A DNA stretch of 42,441 nt from a virus. The stretch is taken from the IMG/VR virus record IMGVR_UViG_3300020119_000039, positions 1-42,441 of that record, one strand, 5' to 3'. Below the pieces are notes generated by a model. The model saw nothing but the letters and a program-made list of their open reading frames with translations. It was not told the DNA's origin and made no database searches. Position 1 is the first letter of the stretch, and each line of letters opens with the position of its first letter. This document shows positions 1-5,967 of the stretch, in pieces. The translations under genes were made by a program, and so were the position numbers.

Positions 1-127
1 AACTGCAACGGCTCGGGGCGCGGCGCGAAGGTCAAACACTATCTTGCGTGCTGGCGGGTGACGATCGCGGATGACCGCTACTACATCCTCAACCGCGAGC
101 TGGCGCTTTACGCCACGTGGCTGACGG
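1..127. repeat. Left copy of 127-bp exact terminal repeat
   Basis: The first 127 bases are identical to 42315-42441. Because a coding frame crosses the join without interruption, the ends represent the same site on a circular or circularly permuted molecule. A length of exactly 127 matches the largest k-mer used by a common metagenome assembler, so the repeat is more likely an assembly overlap than a biological terminal redundancy (inference). Confidence 0.97.
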
Positions 128-159
128 GGCAGGCGGGGGCGGTATGTCCGACGCTTTGA
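1..159 (+). CDS. Secreted small protein, C-terminal part (gene crosses the circle junction)
   Basis: This is the 3' end of the gene that begins at 42081. Reading frame 1 is open from base 1 to TGA at 157-159 and continues the frame at the right end exactly, giving a 130-residue product when the 127-bp overlap is collapsed. The visible part is rich in aromatic residues and has three cysteines here (four in the whole mature protein), suggesting disulfides in the periplasm or outside the cell. Its end overlaps the start of the next gene at 144. No family recognised. Confidence 0.8.
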   Translation, partial: NCNGSGRGAKVKHYLACWRVTIADDRYYILNRELALYATWLTGQAGAVCPTL

Positions 160-479
160 ACGAACCGGAAGTCGCAGAGAACGGTTACGACGTGCCTTCG
201 CCGCTGGCTTTGAAGAGATGGTTAGATATTCGCTACAACGAGAGCGGCGATCTGCGGTTCATCCATGCCGGCAACATGCTTTGCGAACTGGAAGAGCTGC
301 GCCGCACCCCCGCCGCCTCGCCTGGTGGGATGACGGACCCAACCGACTGCGTCGAGTTCTATGACCTCATGCAGACTTATCGGCACACTCCAATCGTTGA
401 TCAGATGGCGACGTGTTCGGCTTACGAAGCAGTGCGCGATTACGTTCGCAGCGCTATCGCGAAGGGAGTGAAGCCATGA
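144..479 (+). CDS. Hypothetical early protein, 111 aa
   Basis: The ATG at 144 lies inside the end of the preceding gene, as usual in this tightly overlapped operon; an in-frame GTG at 117 would only add a low-complexity glycine stretch, so the ATG is preferred. The product is soluble and acidic, with no membrane segment or recognised motif. It contains a segment DLRFIHAGNMLCELEELRR that looks helical. The stop TGA overlaps the ATG of the following gene (476), indicating translational coupling. Function unknown; position in the early plus-strand operon ahead of the integrase suggests an accessory early role. Confidence 0.7.
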   Translation: MSDALNEPEVAENGYDVPSPLALKRWLDIRYNESGDLRFIHAGNMLCELEELRRTPAASPGGMTDPTDCVEFYDLMQTYRHTPIVDQMATCSAYEAVRDYVRSAIAKGVKP

Positions 480-742
480 CTTCGCGAACCGTGGGGCGGG
501 TGGGGAGCGTGGGGATGCCGGAGTGGCCGGAGTGGCCGCAGACCATCGACAGCTATGACGATGAAATAGGCTATGAACGCGCCCGCGCTGATGCGTGGGA
601 AGCGAGGTGCAGGTTGGCGGTGGAGGCGCTAACCAAAATCATGCACGACCGCAATGAATACAATATATCGCACTGGGATGAGGCCCAGTCTGCCATCGCC
701 GCCATCGGCCCCCTCCCCGCGAAGCCCGAGGCGGAGGGGTGA
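476..742 (+). CDS. Hypothetical early protein, 88 aa
   Basis: The start at 476 is chosen because it overlaps the upstream stop and is preceded by a purine-rich GAAGGGAGTG ribosome-binding site; a longer frame from 413 would run back into the upstream gene. The N-terminus is glycine/valine-rich, followed by an acidic helical part (YERARADAWEARCRLAVEAL) of the kind seen in many small phage early proteins with unknown roles. The TGA stop overlaps the next ATG at 742. No homologous family recognised. Confidence 0.65.
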   Translation: MTSRTVGRVGSVGMPEWPEWPQTIDSYDDEIGYERARADAWEARCRLAVEALTKIMHDRNEYNISHWDEAQSAIAAIGPLPAKPEAEG

Positions 743-936
743 TGTACGTCACTTGCTGGTACGCGGTATCCGATGAGGGTTTGAAATACAGCCATTATTC
801 AGAGGGCTTTCACCCGGACAATCTAGAGCCGCCGTATAAATGCGACTCGCAAAGAGTTTCTTGGGCCAAGAAAATTTGGCAGCCGCGCCGAGCGGAGTTG
901 ATCGGCGGAAAGATTGTCAATGAGGATGCCGGCTGA
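742..936 (+). CDS. Hypothetical early protein, 64 aa
   Basis: ATG at 742 follows a strong GGAGGGGTG ribosome-binding sequence; GTG at 739 is an alternative one codon earlier. The short product is rich in Tyr and Trp with a single internal Cys pair and has no recognised motif. It ends in TGA at 934-936, whose last base is the first base of the excisionase start. Its place directly before the excisionase and integrase suggests co-transcription with them, but no function can be assigned. Confidence 0.6.
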   Translation: MYVTCWYAVSDEGLKYSHYSEGFHPDNLEPPYKCDSQRVSWAKKIWQPRRAELIGGKIVNEDAG

Positions 937-1292
937 TGTTTCTCACCGTAGACGAAGCCGCAGCCGAGCTCGGAGTCACCCCAGGCACAGTGCGCGAGTG
1001 GGCGAAGAAGGGTAGGATTCCCGCGCGCCGCTTCGGTCGATTGTGGCGTTTCGATAAGAACGAGATCAACGACGCGGGGAAAGTTGAGGCGTGTCCCTCT
1101 ATCGCCATCCAAAGTCCGCTTATTGGTGGGTACGCTTCACGATCGGCGGTCGAGAAGTTCGCCAAACGTCAGGGACAAAAGACCGCAAGGCTGCCGAAGA
1201 ATTTGAACACAAGCTGCGCGAAAGATACTGGCGTCAAACTCGCCTTGGTGAGCAGCACCACAGTTGGAAAGAAGCGCGAGAACGGTGGCTGA
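936..1292 (+). CDS. xis: Excisionase-like helix-turn-helix protein overlapping the integrase
   Basis: Residues 1-50 form a typical MerR/excisionase-type winged helix-turn-helix: FLTVDEAAAELGVTPGTVREW, then KKGRIPARRFGRLWRF, the standard recognition helix and wing of the 'helix-turn-helix domain 17' family. Such proteins bend DNA at attachment sites and bias the integrase toward excision, or act as small regulators. The domain ends before residue 55, while the frame stays open to residue 118, so about the last 65 codons overlap the first 200 bases of the integrase and show no family-like sequence. The overlap is much longer than any other in this operon. The tail may be genuine, or the domain may once have been a separate shorter protein. 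Confidence 0.75.
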   Translation: MFLTVDEAAAELGVTPGTVREWAKKGRIPARRFGRLWRFDKNEINDAGKVEACPSIAIQSPLIGGYASRSAVEKFAKRQGQKTARLPKNLNTSCAKDTGVKLALVSSTTVGKKRENGG

Positions 1293-2110
1293 GGGAGCGG
1301 GTTGGGAAGCGCTCGCTTGAGCGTGACGTGCGGATCTTCGACGAGTATCGCGAGCTCGAGCCCGTATCACTGCGCGAAACCACGATCGACAAGCTGCGCG
1401 ACATTCGCGATGCCCGCATGGGCGCGGTAGCGCCCGGAACGCTGAACCGGGAATTCGCACTGCTACGCGCCGTGATGAATCGCGCCGTTGATTGGCGCTG
1501 GATCGATCAGGTGCCGAAATTCCCGATGGCAGAGCTAGAGGATCGCGACCCGCGATGGCTCACTCGTGCGCAGTTCGCTGAGCTGCTCAACCACTTGCCA
1601 CGGCATACCGCAGAGCTAGCGCGCTTCGCTGTCGCCACCGGTCTACGCCGAGGGAACATCACTGGCCTCACCTGGGACCGCGTGGACATGGCCGAGCGGT
1701 TCGTGCGCATCGAAGCGAGTCAGGCCAAGGGCAAGCGCGCGATCCATGTACCGCTCAACGATGACGCCATGGCCGTGCTCGAGCGACAGCAGGGGCGCGA
1801 TGAGCGATGGGTGTTTGTCTATCGAAAAAAGCCCGTGTATCAGGTGGCGACGAAGGCGTGGCGTGCGGCCGTGAAGGCCATCGGACAGGAGGGATTGCGG
1901 TTCCACGACCTTCGCCACACGTGGGCGTCGTGGCAGGCCCATGCGGGCACGCCTGCCTACGTCCTACGGGAGCTGGGTGGCTGGGCAACCGATGCCATGG
2001 TCAAGAAATACGCCCACCTGGGAGCCTCAGATTTGGCCCAATACGCTGGCCGCACCCTGCTGAAAGTCGGCACACCGGCCAAACGGCGCGTCGCGAGGCG
2101 CGGTAAGTGA
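1091..2110 (+). CDS. int: Tyrosine-family site-specific integrase
   Basis: A complete 339-residue phage integrase of the tyrosine recombinase family, which inserts and excises the prophage by strand exchange through a 3'-phosphotyrosine. The catalytic set is visible: R186 (ATGLRRGN), a beta-hairpin lysine near K213, H272 and R275 (HDLRHTW), W298 in the place often held by histidine (GGW) and the nucleophile Y307 (KKYAHL). The N-terminus (SLYRHPKSAYWWVRF) is the usual arm-binding domain, residues 60-140 the core-binding domain. GTG at 1091 is the start because TGA at 1085-1087 closes the frame just upstream. attP begins eight bases after the stop codon. Confidence 0.96.
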   Translation: MSLYRHPKSAYWWVRFTIGGREVRQTSGTKDRKAAEEFEHKLRERYWRQTRLGEQHHSWKEARERWLRERVGKRSLERDVRIFDEYRELEPVSLRETTIDKLRDIRDARMGAVAPGTLNREFALLRAVMNRAVDWRWIDQVPKFPMAELEDRDPRWLTRAQFAELLNHLPRHTAELARFAVATGLRRGNITGLTWDRVDMAERFVRIEASQAKGKRAIHVPLNDDAMAVLERQQGRDERWVFVYRKKPVYQVATKAWRAAVKAIGQEGLRFHDLRHTWASWQAHAGTPAYVLRELGGWATDAMVKKYAHLGASDLAQYAGRTLLKVGTPAKRRVARRGK

Positions 2111-2117
2111 CTGAAAT

Positions 2118-2162
2118 TGGTGGAAAGGGAGGGAATCGAACCCTCGACCCCGGCATTATGAG
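2118..2162 (-). other. attP core: 3' half of a CAU-anticodon tRNA
   Basis: Read on the minus strand this 45-bp block is the 3' half of a tRNA gene: anticodon loop CTCATAA (anticodon CAU), anticodon-stem 3' strand, five-base variable loop GGGTC, a perfect T arm (GAGGG TTCGATT CCCTC), acceptor strand CCTTTCC, discriminator A and encoded CCA. There is no D arm and the 5' anticodon strand does not pair, so it is not a functional tRNA. Phages that integrate into tRNA genes carry this identity block to restore the host tRNA. Its position directly after int makes it the attachment site. The target would be a tRNA-Met or a lysidine-type tRNA-Ile. Confidence 0.9.
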
Positions 2163-2178
2163 AGCAGGACGCGTCTAT

Positions 2179-2194
2179 AGTTCCACGTGAAACA
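2179..2194 (+). promoter_or_regulatory. parS-like 16-mer in the attP region
   Basis: AGTTCCACGTGAAACA matches the bacterial parS sequence TGTTCCACGTGAAACA at 15 of 16 positions. parS is bound by the chromosomal partition protein ParB. No parA or parB gene is present in this genome, so host ParB would be the binding protein if the site is functional. An alternative is that this is an integrase arm-type site, since it lies 17 bp from the tRNA identity block. Confidence 0.5.
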
Positions 2195-2205
2195 ATGACT
2201 TACAT

Positions 2206-2223
2206 ACCGGGTATGCCGGTTTT
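2206..2223 (+). terminator. Possible terminator after int
   Basis: ACCGG-GTATG-CCGGT is a five-base-pair hairpin followed by TTTT CC on the plus strand. It lies in the gap between the integrase, read rightward, and the last gene of the leftward unit, where a terminator would prevent collision. The stem is short and the T run weak, so this is tentative. Confidence 0.4.
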
Positions 2224-2230
2224 CCTCGCT

Positions 2231-2584
2231 CTATATATAGGCGTTTCGGTCTAGCGACGGTGGAATCACGGCACACCAACAGACGGGCCTCGCATAGGCA
2301 CCCAACGTGCTCCATCTTTCACCGTCCCAATACTCACGCCGTTCACTGCGCGACGGCTTGCCGTTGTCGTGGATGTCGATATCGACCAGCAGACGGTAGA
2401 GGCCGGGGGATGGCGGGTTGCCTGTGTGCCAGTCACGGCAGTCGCAGTCGTGGCGGCCTAGCACATTGTCGATAGAGAGGCAGTGGGCGGCATGTTTCAC
2501 TTTCGCTTTAGCCACGCACCAACCATCCATAGCGTGATTGAAAGCGCGAGCCAGCCAAGTCGCTCCAGTTTCCTCACATCCCAT
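2231..2584 (-). CDS. Hypothetical protein, last gene of the leftward unit
   Basis: The 117-codon frame starts at an ATG overlapping the stop of the upstream lipoprotein gene by 11 bases and ends in TAG at 2231-2233. The C-terminal half (PPSPGLYRLLVDI, then YWDGERWS) resembles small phage proteins that carry a repeated 'P.PG.Y....YWDGE.W' pattern, such as the DUF551 group, but the match is weak. It has cysteine- and histidine-rich stretches in the middle (HDCDCRDWHTG). An internal ATG at residue 19 is an alternative start. Function unknown. Confidence 0.55.
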   Translation of the reverse strand: MGCEETGATWLARAFNHAMDGWCVAKAKVKHAAHCLSIDNVLGRHDCDCRDWHTGNPPSPGLYRLLVDIDIHDNGKPSRSERREYWDGERWSTLGAYARPVCWCAVIPPSLDRNAYI

Positions 2585-2750
2585 TCCTCTTCGCCCACTC
2601 CCTCACCTTGCTCTCAGCCACGCAGACCGTGTTTACGCCGTCTGAAATCACGATGCAGCGCTCGGGTGGGTCGGGCTTCCTTTCGTACCAGTCGGGGGTG
2701 ATGCAGGCGGAGAGCGCAACGGTATATATACCGACAGCGATTCGCGCCAT
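2574..2750 (-). CDS. Small putative lipoprotein, 58 aa
   Basis: The start at 2750 gives MARIAVGIYTVALSAC, a short signal sequence ending in a lipobox (ALSAC), followed by a short soluble domain. It would be processed by signal peptidase II and anchored to a membrane. A longer frame from 2873 runs back into the exonuclease gene and is rejected. Neighbouring zincin, exonuclease and spanin genes form the end of the late unit. The codons for GIYTV overlap one of two identical TATA-rich palindromes. Role unknown; it could be a third spanin-like or exclusion lipoprotein. Confidence 0.55.
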   Translation of the reverse strand: MARIAVGIYTVALSACITPDWYERKPDPPERCIVISDGVNTVCVAESKVREWAKRNGM

Positions 2751-2785
2751 ATACCTAAACGCATCCCGTCTCGGTATATATACCG
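2720..2785. repeat. Two identical 14-bp palindromes CGGTATATATACCG
   Basis: The exact self-complementary sequence CGGTATATATACCG occurs at 2720-2733 and 2772-2785, 52 bp start to start, which is close to five helical turns. One copy is in the lipoprotein coding sequence, the other in the short gap between it and the exonuclease stop. Spaced identical palindromes are typical of a dimeric DNA-binding protein that touches the same face of the helix. Confidence 0.8.
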
Positions 2786-2788
2786 CGC

Positions 2789-3577
2789 TCACGTACCCAC
2801 CATCAGAGCCTTGCGCACGTTGTGGGAGAGCTGCTGCGCCTTGCCGCGCATCCATGTGCCGCACTCCATGCACTTGAACCGCGGGTAGCGCCCCTGCTGC
2901 GTGGTCTCGTAGCCGCGTCGCTGCAAATGGTCGCTAGAGCAGTTCGTGCACCGCATGTTTTTGTCTTCGGCGTATGCGCCCAAGTTCGGATGCCGACGAA
3001 TCCACGGCCGCTGTTCTAGATAGACCTTCTCGCATGCAAGGACATCGATTTCGCAGTAGGCCAGCATCTCTCGCCAGGCGGCGGGATTGTCTGCCAGCAC
3101 CTCCATCCATAGCTCCCATCCGGGGAACTTCCTGTGGTCAGACTTCGGCGTGTCGGTGAGCACTCGCGATTGATAGGCGAGCTTGTGCGTGGGAAAGCGG
3201 AAGCGGTCGCGGGAATTGAGCAGCGTGTCGATGATGCGAATGGGTGAGTAAGGCTTCATGCCCTGCTGAATCATTCTGCCGTTGATCATCTTGATATCGA
3301 ATTTCTTCCCGTTCTGGGCCACTACGATGTCGGCTTCGTCGAGCAGATCCCATAGCTCGCGCATCAGTCTGCGGTCGTCACGCACCCATCCCTTGCCGCG
3401 GCCTCCGCAGTGCCCGCGGATAATCTTTGATTCGCCCAGCCACCGTGCGCAGTAGCAGAGAACGCTCCAGTCCTCGACGATTTGTTCAGGCGATAGGTTT
3501 TGATCTCGCAGCGCCCAGACGTACCCGAGGATTGGCGATGTCTCGAGATCCAGAGTCAGGATGCGGGCTTCGGTCAC
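2789..3577 (-). CDS. PolB-like DEDDy 3'-5' exonuclease with C-terminal zinc ribbon
   Basis: The N-terminal 200 residues are a ribonuclease-H-fold 3'-5' exonuclease like the proofreading domain of family B DNA polymerases: ExoI LDLETSP (D10, E12), ExoII NGKKFDIKMI, and ExoIII AYCEIDVLA with the YxxxD arrangement of the DEDDy class. No polymerase domain follows. Instead the C-terminus has two CxxC pairs (CTNC, CMEC), a zinc ribbon that probably binds nucleic acid. Proteins of this build occur in many phages as stand-alone nucleases, for host DNA degradation, recombination or homing-like roles. Its stop overlaps the lipoprotein upstream region; its start overlaps the zincin stop. Confidence 0.85.
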   Translation of the reverse strand: MTEARILTLDLETSPILGYVWALRDQNLSPEQIVEDWSVLCYCARWLGESKIIRGHCGGRGKGWVRDDRRLMRELWDLLDEADIVVAQNGKKFDIKMINGRMIQQGMKPYSPIRIIDTLLNSRDRFRFPTHKLAYQSRVLTDTPKSDHRKFPGWELWMEVLADNPAAWREMLAYCEIDVLACEKVYLEQRPWIRRHPNLGAYAEDKNMRCTNCSSDHLQRRGYETTQQGRYPRFKCMECGTWMRGKAQQLSHNVRKALMVGT

Positions 3578-3873
3578 AGCGTCGGTGCCCGCAACCGCAC
3601 TTGCATGATGGAGATAGCTAGCGCCTCAACCAATGCCTCGTCATTGCACAGCTCTGGTCTACCGATCTCGTAGAAAAATGCGTGCGCCCATTCGTGCCAC
3701 AGAGTTGAGCGCCAGTTCTCTGCACTCGTTCCGTCAGTGATCATGATGTCGCGACCTTTAAGATCAGTGGCCCCGCTGGCGACATCCTTGTGCGTGGCTA
3801 CATCAATGCGCTTCACTGGCCTTACGCGGTACTCAACGAATGCCACTGGAAGGTAGAAGCGCTTGCGTTTCAC
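3574..3873 (-). CDS. Small zinc-metallopeptidase-like protein (HEWAH)
   Basis: This 99-residue protein has the zincin motif HEWAH at residues 60-64 and a downstream acidic pair (E79, E83) that could supply the third ligand, within the helical context STLWHEWAHAFFYE. Phage proteins of this size with the HExxH core resemble minimal ImmA/IrrE or SprT-like domains. No signal peptide is visible, so it should act in the cytoplasm. The stop overlaps the exonuclease start and the gene abuts Rz. Possible roles are cleavage of a host regulator or a structural zinc protein; substrate unknown. Confidence 0.6.
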   Translation of the reverse strand: MKRKRFYLPVAFVEYRVRPVKRIDVATHKDVASGATDLKGRDIMITDGTSAENWRSTLWHEWAHAFFYEIGRPELCNDEALVEALAISIMQVRLRAPTL

Positions 3874-4320
3874 TCAGTGACTCCTACTCCGCTCCCACTC
3901 GATCAGCGCGCGTTGTCGGGCGGCGTTTGACTGCTGCTCTCGCCAGACGTCGGATAGGGCAATCCCAATGTCTCGTAGAGGTTCCTCAGCGCCTGATCTG
4001 ACGGCGGCAACATCAACTCCGGCGGCGGCTCCGCCTTCGCTGGCGCTGGGCAGATGGGCGGGGCGGCAGTACACGCTGACAGGCTTAGGAGCGCTGTTGA
4101 TGCGAGCAAGCTCGGCTTCCAGTGACTTCGCAGACTCATCGGCTTTTCTCCTGTCGGCTTGTTCGGTCGCGCGGGCAATGCGCTCACCGGCAAGCGTCGC
4201 ATTCGCCGTCACCAGCGCCGCCTCGGCTTTGTCGCGTGCATGAACGACGTAGTTGTAGCGCCAGTAGCCCAAGCCGATGGCAATGGCTAGGCCGGCATAT
4301 AGGTAGATGCGCGGGATCAT
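3874..4320 (-). CDS. Rz: Rz-like inner-membrane spanin
   Basis: The 148-residue product begins with a single N-terminal membrane helix (IYLYAGLAIAIGLGYW), followed by a periplasmic coiled coil rich in Ala, Glu, Arg and Lys (about residues 30-80), the plan of Rz. i-spanins join an outer-membrane lipoprotein and fuse the two membranes in the last step of lysis. The ATG at 4320 is chosen over GTG at 4356 because it overlaps the preceding stop in an ATGA and starts directly at the membrane helix. A lipoprotein gene, Rz1, is fully nested in another frame inside it, which confirms the assignment. Confidence 0.85.
   Translation of the reverse strand: MIPRIYLYAGLAIAIGLGYWRYNYVVHARDKAEAALVTANATLAGERIARATEQADRRKADESAKSLEAELARINSAPKPVSVYCRPAHLPSASEGGAAAGVDVAAVRSGAEEPLRDIGIALSDVWREQQSNAARQRALIEWERSRSH
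3903..4139 (-). CDS. Rz1: Rz1-like outer-membrane spanin lipoprotein, nested in Rz
   Basis: The 78-residue product starts with a signal sequence ending in the lipobox LSLSAC, followed by a short proline-rich segment (CPAPAKAEPPPELMLPP), the hallmark of Rz1 o-spanins. The gene lies entirely within Rz in a different frame, an arrangement known from lambda. The start at 4139 is selected because it begins the signal sequence; a longer frame from 4202 would place 21 charged residues in front of it. Signal peptidase II would cleave before the cysteine, leaving the lipoprotein in the outer membrane to contact Rz. Confidence 0.87.
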   Translation of the reverse strand: MSLRSHWKPSLLASTALLSLSACTAAPPICPAPAKAEPPPELMLPPSDQALRNLYETLGLPYPTSGESSSQTPPDNAR

Positions 4321-4598
4321 GGCCGCGGCCTTATCACCACCGGCCCCCACGAGCACTCGACGACCATCGTCGAGCCCTCGCGGTAGCGGTGCAGCTCTGC
4401 CAGCCGCTCACGGTTACGCCTTGCTTCCCGTTCCGCACTTGGCAATGAGCGTTGTGCCTTCTGCCGGGCGCGGTACGACGGCTGAACGCGGTCGGCTGAT
4501 TGCGGTGTATCCGTCTGCTGTGACGCGGCTTTCATCACAGGCCGCGCCAAGACGCGCCACGCCCGCTCTCGAGCCTCTAACGAATGCGAACCGTCCAT
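4317..4598 (-). CDS. Possible overlapping ORF between FN3 protein and Rz
   Basis: This 93-codon frame ends in TGA overlapping the Rz ATG as ATGA, the coupling seen at most real junctions here, and its ATG is preceded by GTGAGG. The product is Arg/Gln/Ser-rich and basic. Against it, the frame overlaps the last 184 bases of the FN3-domain gene, whose C-terminus looks protein-like. Either both are translated or this is a chance frame needed only to bring ribosomes to Rz. No family recognised. Confidence 0.35.
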   Translation of the reverse strand: MDGSHSLEARERAWRVLARPVMKAASQQTDTPQSADRVQPSYRARQKAQRSLPSAEREARRNRERLAELHRYREGSTMVVECSWGPVVIRPRP

Positions 4599-5019
4599 AA
4601 TCGGGCCTCACGTTGTAAGCGATGGGTTCAACCACGACGAGATCTGTCGGCGGGTTTGGCGGGCCACTCGGCTGCGTGTTCGTCTTGCACGCGACGTTTG
4701 ACGGCACTGACTCGCCCTTCGCGGATAGCGCAACGACGCGATAGCAGTTCTGTCCTGCCGGCGCACTGGTGTGCGTAAAGCCCGTAGTCGTCGAGGTGCC
4801 GACAGACGCGAACGCGCCGGTGGCAGTAGCTGCCCGCTCGACGCGATAACCAGTGACGGCGCAGTTCGCAACGGGCTGGCCTGACGTGCAGGTAGTCGGT
4901 GCGACCCACTGCAAAATATTAGTGTCCCATGGCTGCACGCCCTGCGCCTTCGCCACGCCGACGAGGCAGAGGAGCGCGACGGTGACGGCTGTCGTGCGGA
5001 CGAGTTTTTCGATGTTCAT
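4414..5019 (-). CDS. Secreted fibronectin type III-like protein
   Basis: A 201-residue protein with a cleavable signal peptide (VALLCLVGVAKA, cleavage before Q) and one FN3-like beta-sandwich, residues about 30-110: 'LQWVAPTT..', 'GYRVERA', 'GFTHTSAPAGQNCYRVVAL'. FN3 domains commonly mediate carbohydrate or protein contacts on phage surfaces, but a secreted one in the lysis region suggests a periplasmic role. Cysteines at several strand ends may form disulfides. Its ATG overlaps the preceding stop (ATGA). The C-terminal 70 residues form a second small domain of unknown type. Confidence 0.75.
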   Translation of the reverse strand: MNIEKLVRTTAVTVALLCLVGVAKAQGVQPWDTNILQWVAPTTCTSGQPVANCAVTGYRVERAATATGAFASVGTSTTTGFTHTSAPAGQNCYRVVALSAKGESVPSNVACKTNTQPSGPPNPPTDLVVVEPIAYNVRPDYGRFAFVRGSRAGVARLGAACDESRVTADGYTAISRPRSAVVPRPAEGTTLIAKCGTGSKA

Positions 5020-5213
5020 TGCTGGTTCCTGCTATTGATGAATCCGCGCCAGAACGTCATCACTGCGATGGCGCCCATGTAGTACTTCAAGTGTGCTTCA
5101 GGGATCAGGCCGCCAACGCCGGCAATCGCCGCGATGGTTCCTGAAACGAAGCCAAGGATTTTGGTGCCGTGGTCGTCGATGAACTAACGGACTGCAAGTA
5201 GGTAGTCGGTCAT
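5016..5213 (-). pseudogene. Holin-like small membrane protein interrupted by an in-frame TAG
   Basis: From ATG at 5213 the frame reads MTDYLLAVR, then TAG at 5184-5186, then FIDDHGTKILGFVSGTIAA and on through one or two hydrophobic segments to TGA at 5016-5018. Without the TAG this is a normal 65-residue membrane protein. Both ends fit the operon: ATG overlaps the endolysin stop as ATGA, and the final TGA overlaps the FN3 gene ATG as ATGA. One base change from CAG, AAG, GAG or TGG would create the TAG. It is either a nonsense mutation or a codon read through by suppression. Proteins of this type, with a DxGTK segment before the helix, are common beside phage endolysins. Confidence 0.75.
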
Positions 5214-5746
5214 ATGCCTAGCGCCTTCCTCGCGCGGGTGTAGTGTTGAATTCGCGAGTCCATGCCATTGGCCCCGCCATTGATCTTCTTGCTAATGCCG
5301 TAGAACAGCTCTTGGTCTGCCATCATGTTCAGACCCTGCGTGTACCAAAACCATGCTGCTGATCGACTGGCGCCCATAGGCGTCTCTAGATAGAGGATGT
5401 CGTCAGCATTGCGTCCAAGCGCCGCAAGGCACTTAAGCGTGTTGGTGCGTCCTGTTATCTGAAGAAGTCCGCGGCCTTTGTACAATTCGCCGTCACCATC
5501 TGCGGCTGGCGTGTTGCCAAGACGCGTAGCTAAATCGCCAGTGTCGTATAGGCTCCCAGTACCAAGCTCGCGTGTGTAATGAAGCGACCCAGATTCATGC
5601 GCACACTGCGCGAGGAACATCGACTGCCGAAGCGGCGTCTCGATGTCGAACTCGTACATCGCCGTGTTCAAGCACTCTAGGAAGATTGGCGCGCGAGTGC
5701 CGGCGTACGGCATGCAGGCGTTGAGCTGTTCGAGGGTGAGGATCAT
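5210..5746 (-). CDS. GH19-type endolysin
   Basis: A complete 178-residue glycoside hydrolase family 19 (chitinase-like) lysozyme that cleaves peptidoglycan glycan strands. Family motifs are FLAQCAHESGSLHYTRE, with the likely catalytic glutamates E51 and E60, and YKGRGLLQITGR (residues 89-100), the substrate-cleft signature. It has no cleavable signal peptide, so release needs a holin. The gene lies among several small membrane-protein genes and upstream of Rz/Rz1, with ATGA overlaps at both ends. Confidence 0.93.
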   Translation of the reverse strand: MILTLEQLNACMPYAGTRAPIFLECLNTAMYEFDIETPLRQSMFLAQCAHESGSLHYTRELGTGSLYDTGDLATRLGNTPAADGDGELYKGRGLLQITGRTNTLKCLAALGRNADDILYLETPMGASRSAAWFWYTQGLNMMADQELFYGISKKINGGANGMDSRIQHYTRARKALGI

Positions 5747-5967
5747 GACCGCACCTCCCGCTCAAGGCTTTCAATCCGCAGTTCATGCTGAGTGAGAAAG
5801 CCAGCATGCGCATGCTTCTCTTTGCGCAACATCTCAACCTCTTTCTCAACCGTAGAGACGCGCACCTCGAGCTTGCCAACGGCCACGCGTACACCGACGA
5901 ATGCGCCGATGACGCCGCCGGCAATGCCGATTACGAGCGATAGAAGCTCTAAAGCCCATGGTTCCAT
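5743..5967 (-). CDS. Small membrane protein with C-terminal coiled coil
   Basis: The 74-residue product has one N-terminal membrane segment (LVIGIAGGVIGAFVGVRVAV) followed by a charged heptad-like helix (LEVRVSTVEKEVEMLRKEK) to the end. Single-helix proteins with such tails are frequent beside endolysins and may be holins, antiholins or pinholin-like. Its TGA overlaps the endolysin ATG. It follows directly after another small membrane-protein gene. The exact lysis role cannot be decided from sequence. Confidence 0.65.
   Translation of the reverse strand: MEPWALELLSLVIGIAGGVIGAFVGVRVAVGKLEVRVSTVEKEVEMLRKEKHAHAGFLTQHELRIESLEREVRS

Noticed and set aside
2118-2162. A functional tRNA gene on the minus strand
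   Set aside because: Only the 3' half is present: no D arm, and the 5' anticodon strand pairs at three of five positions. It is the attP identity block.
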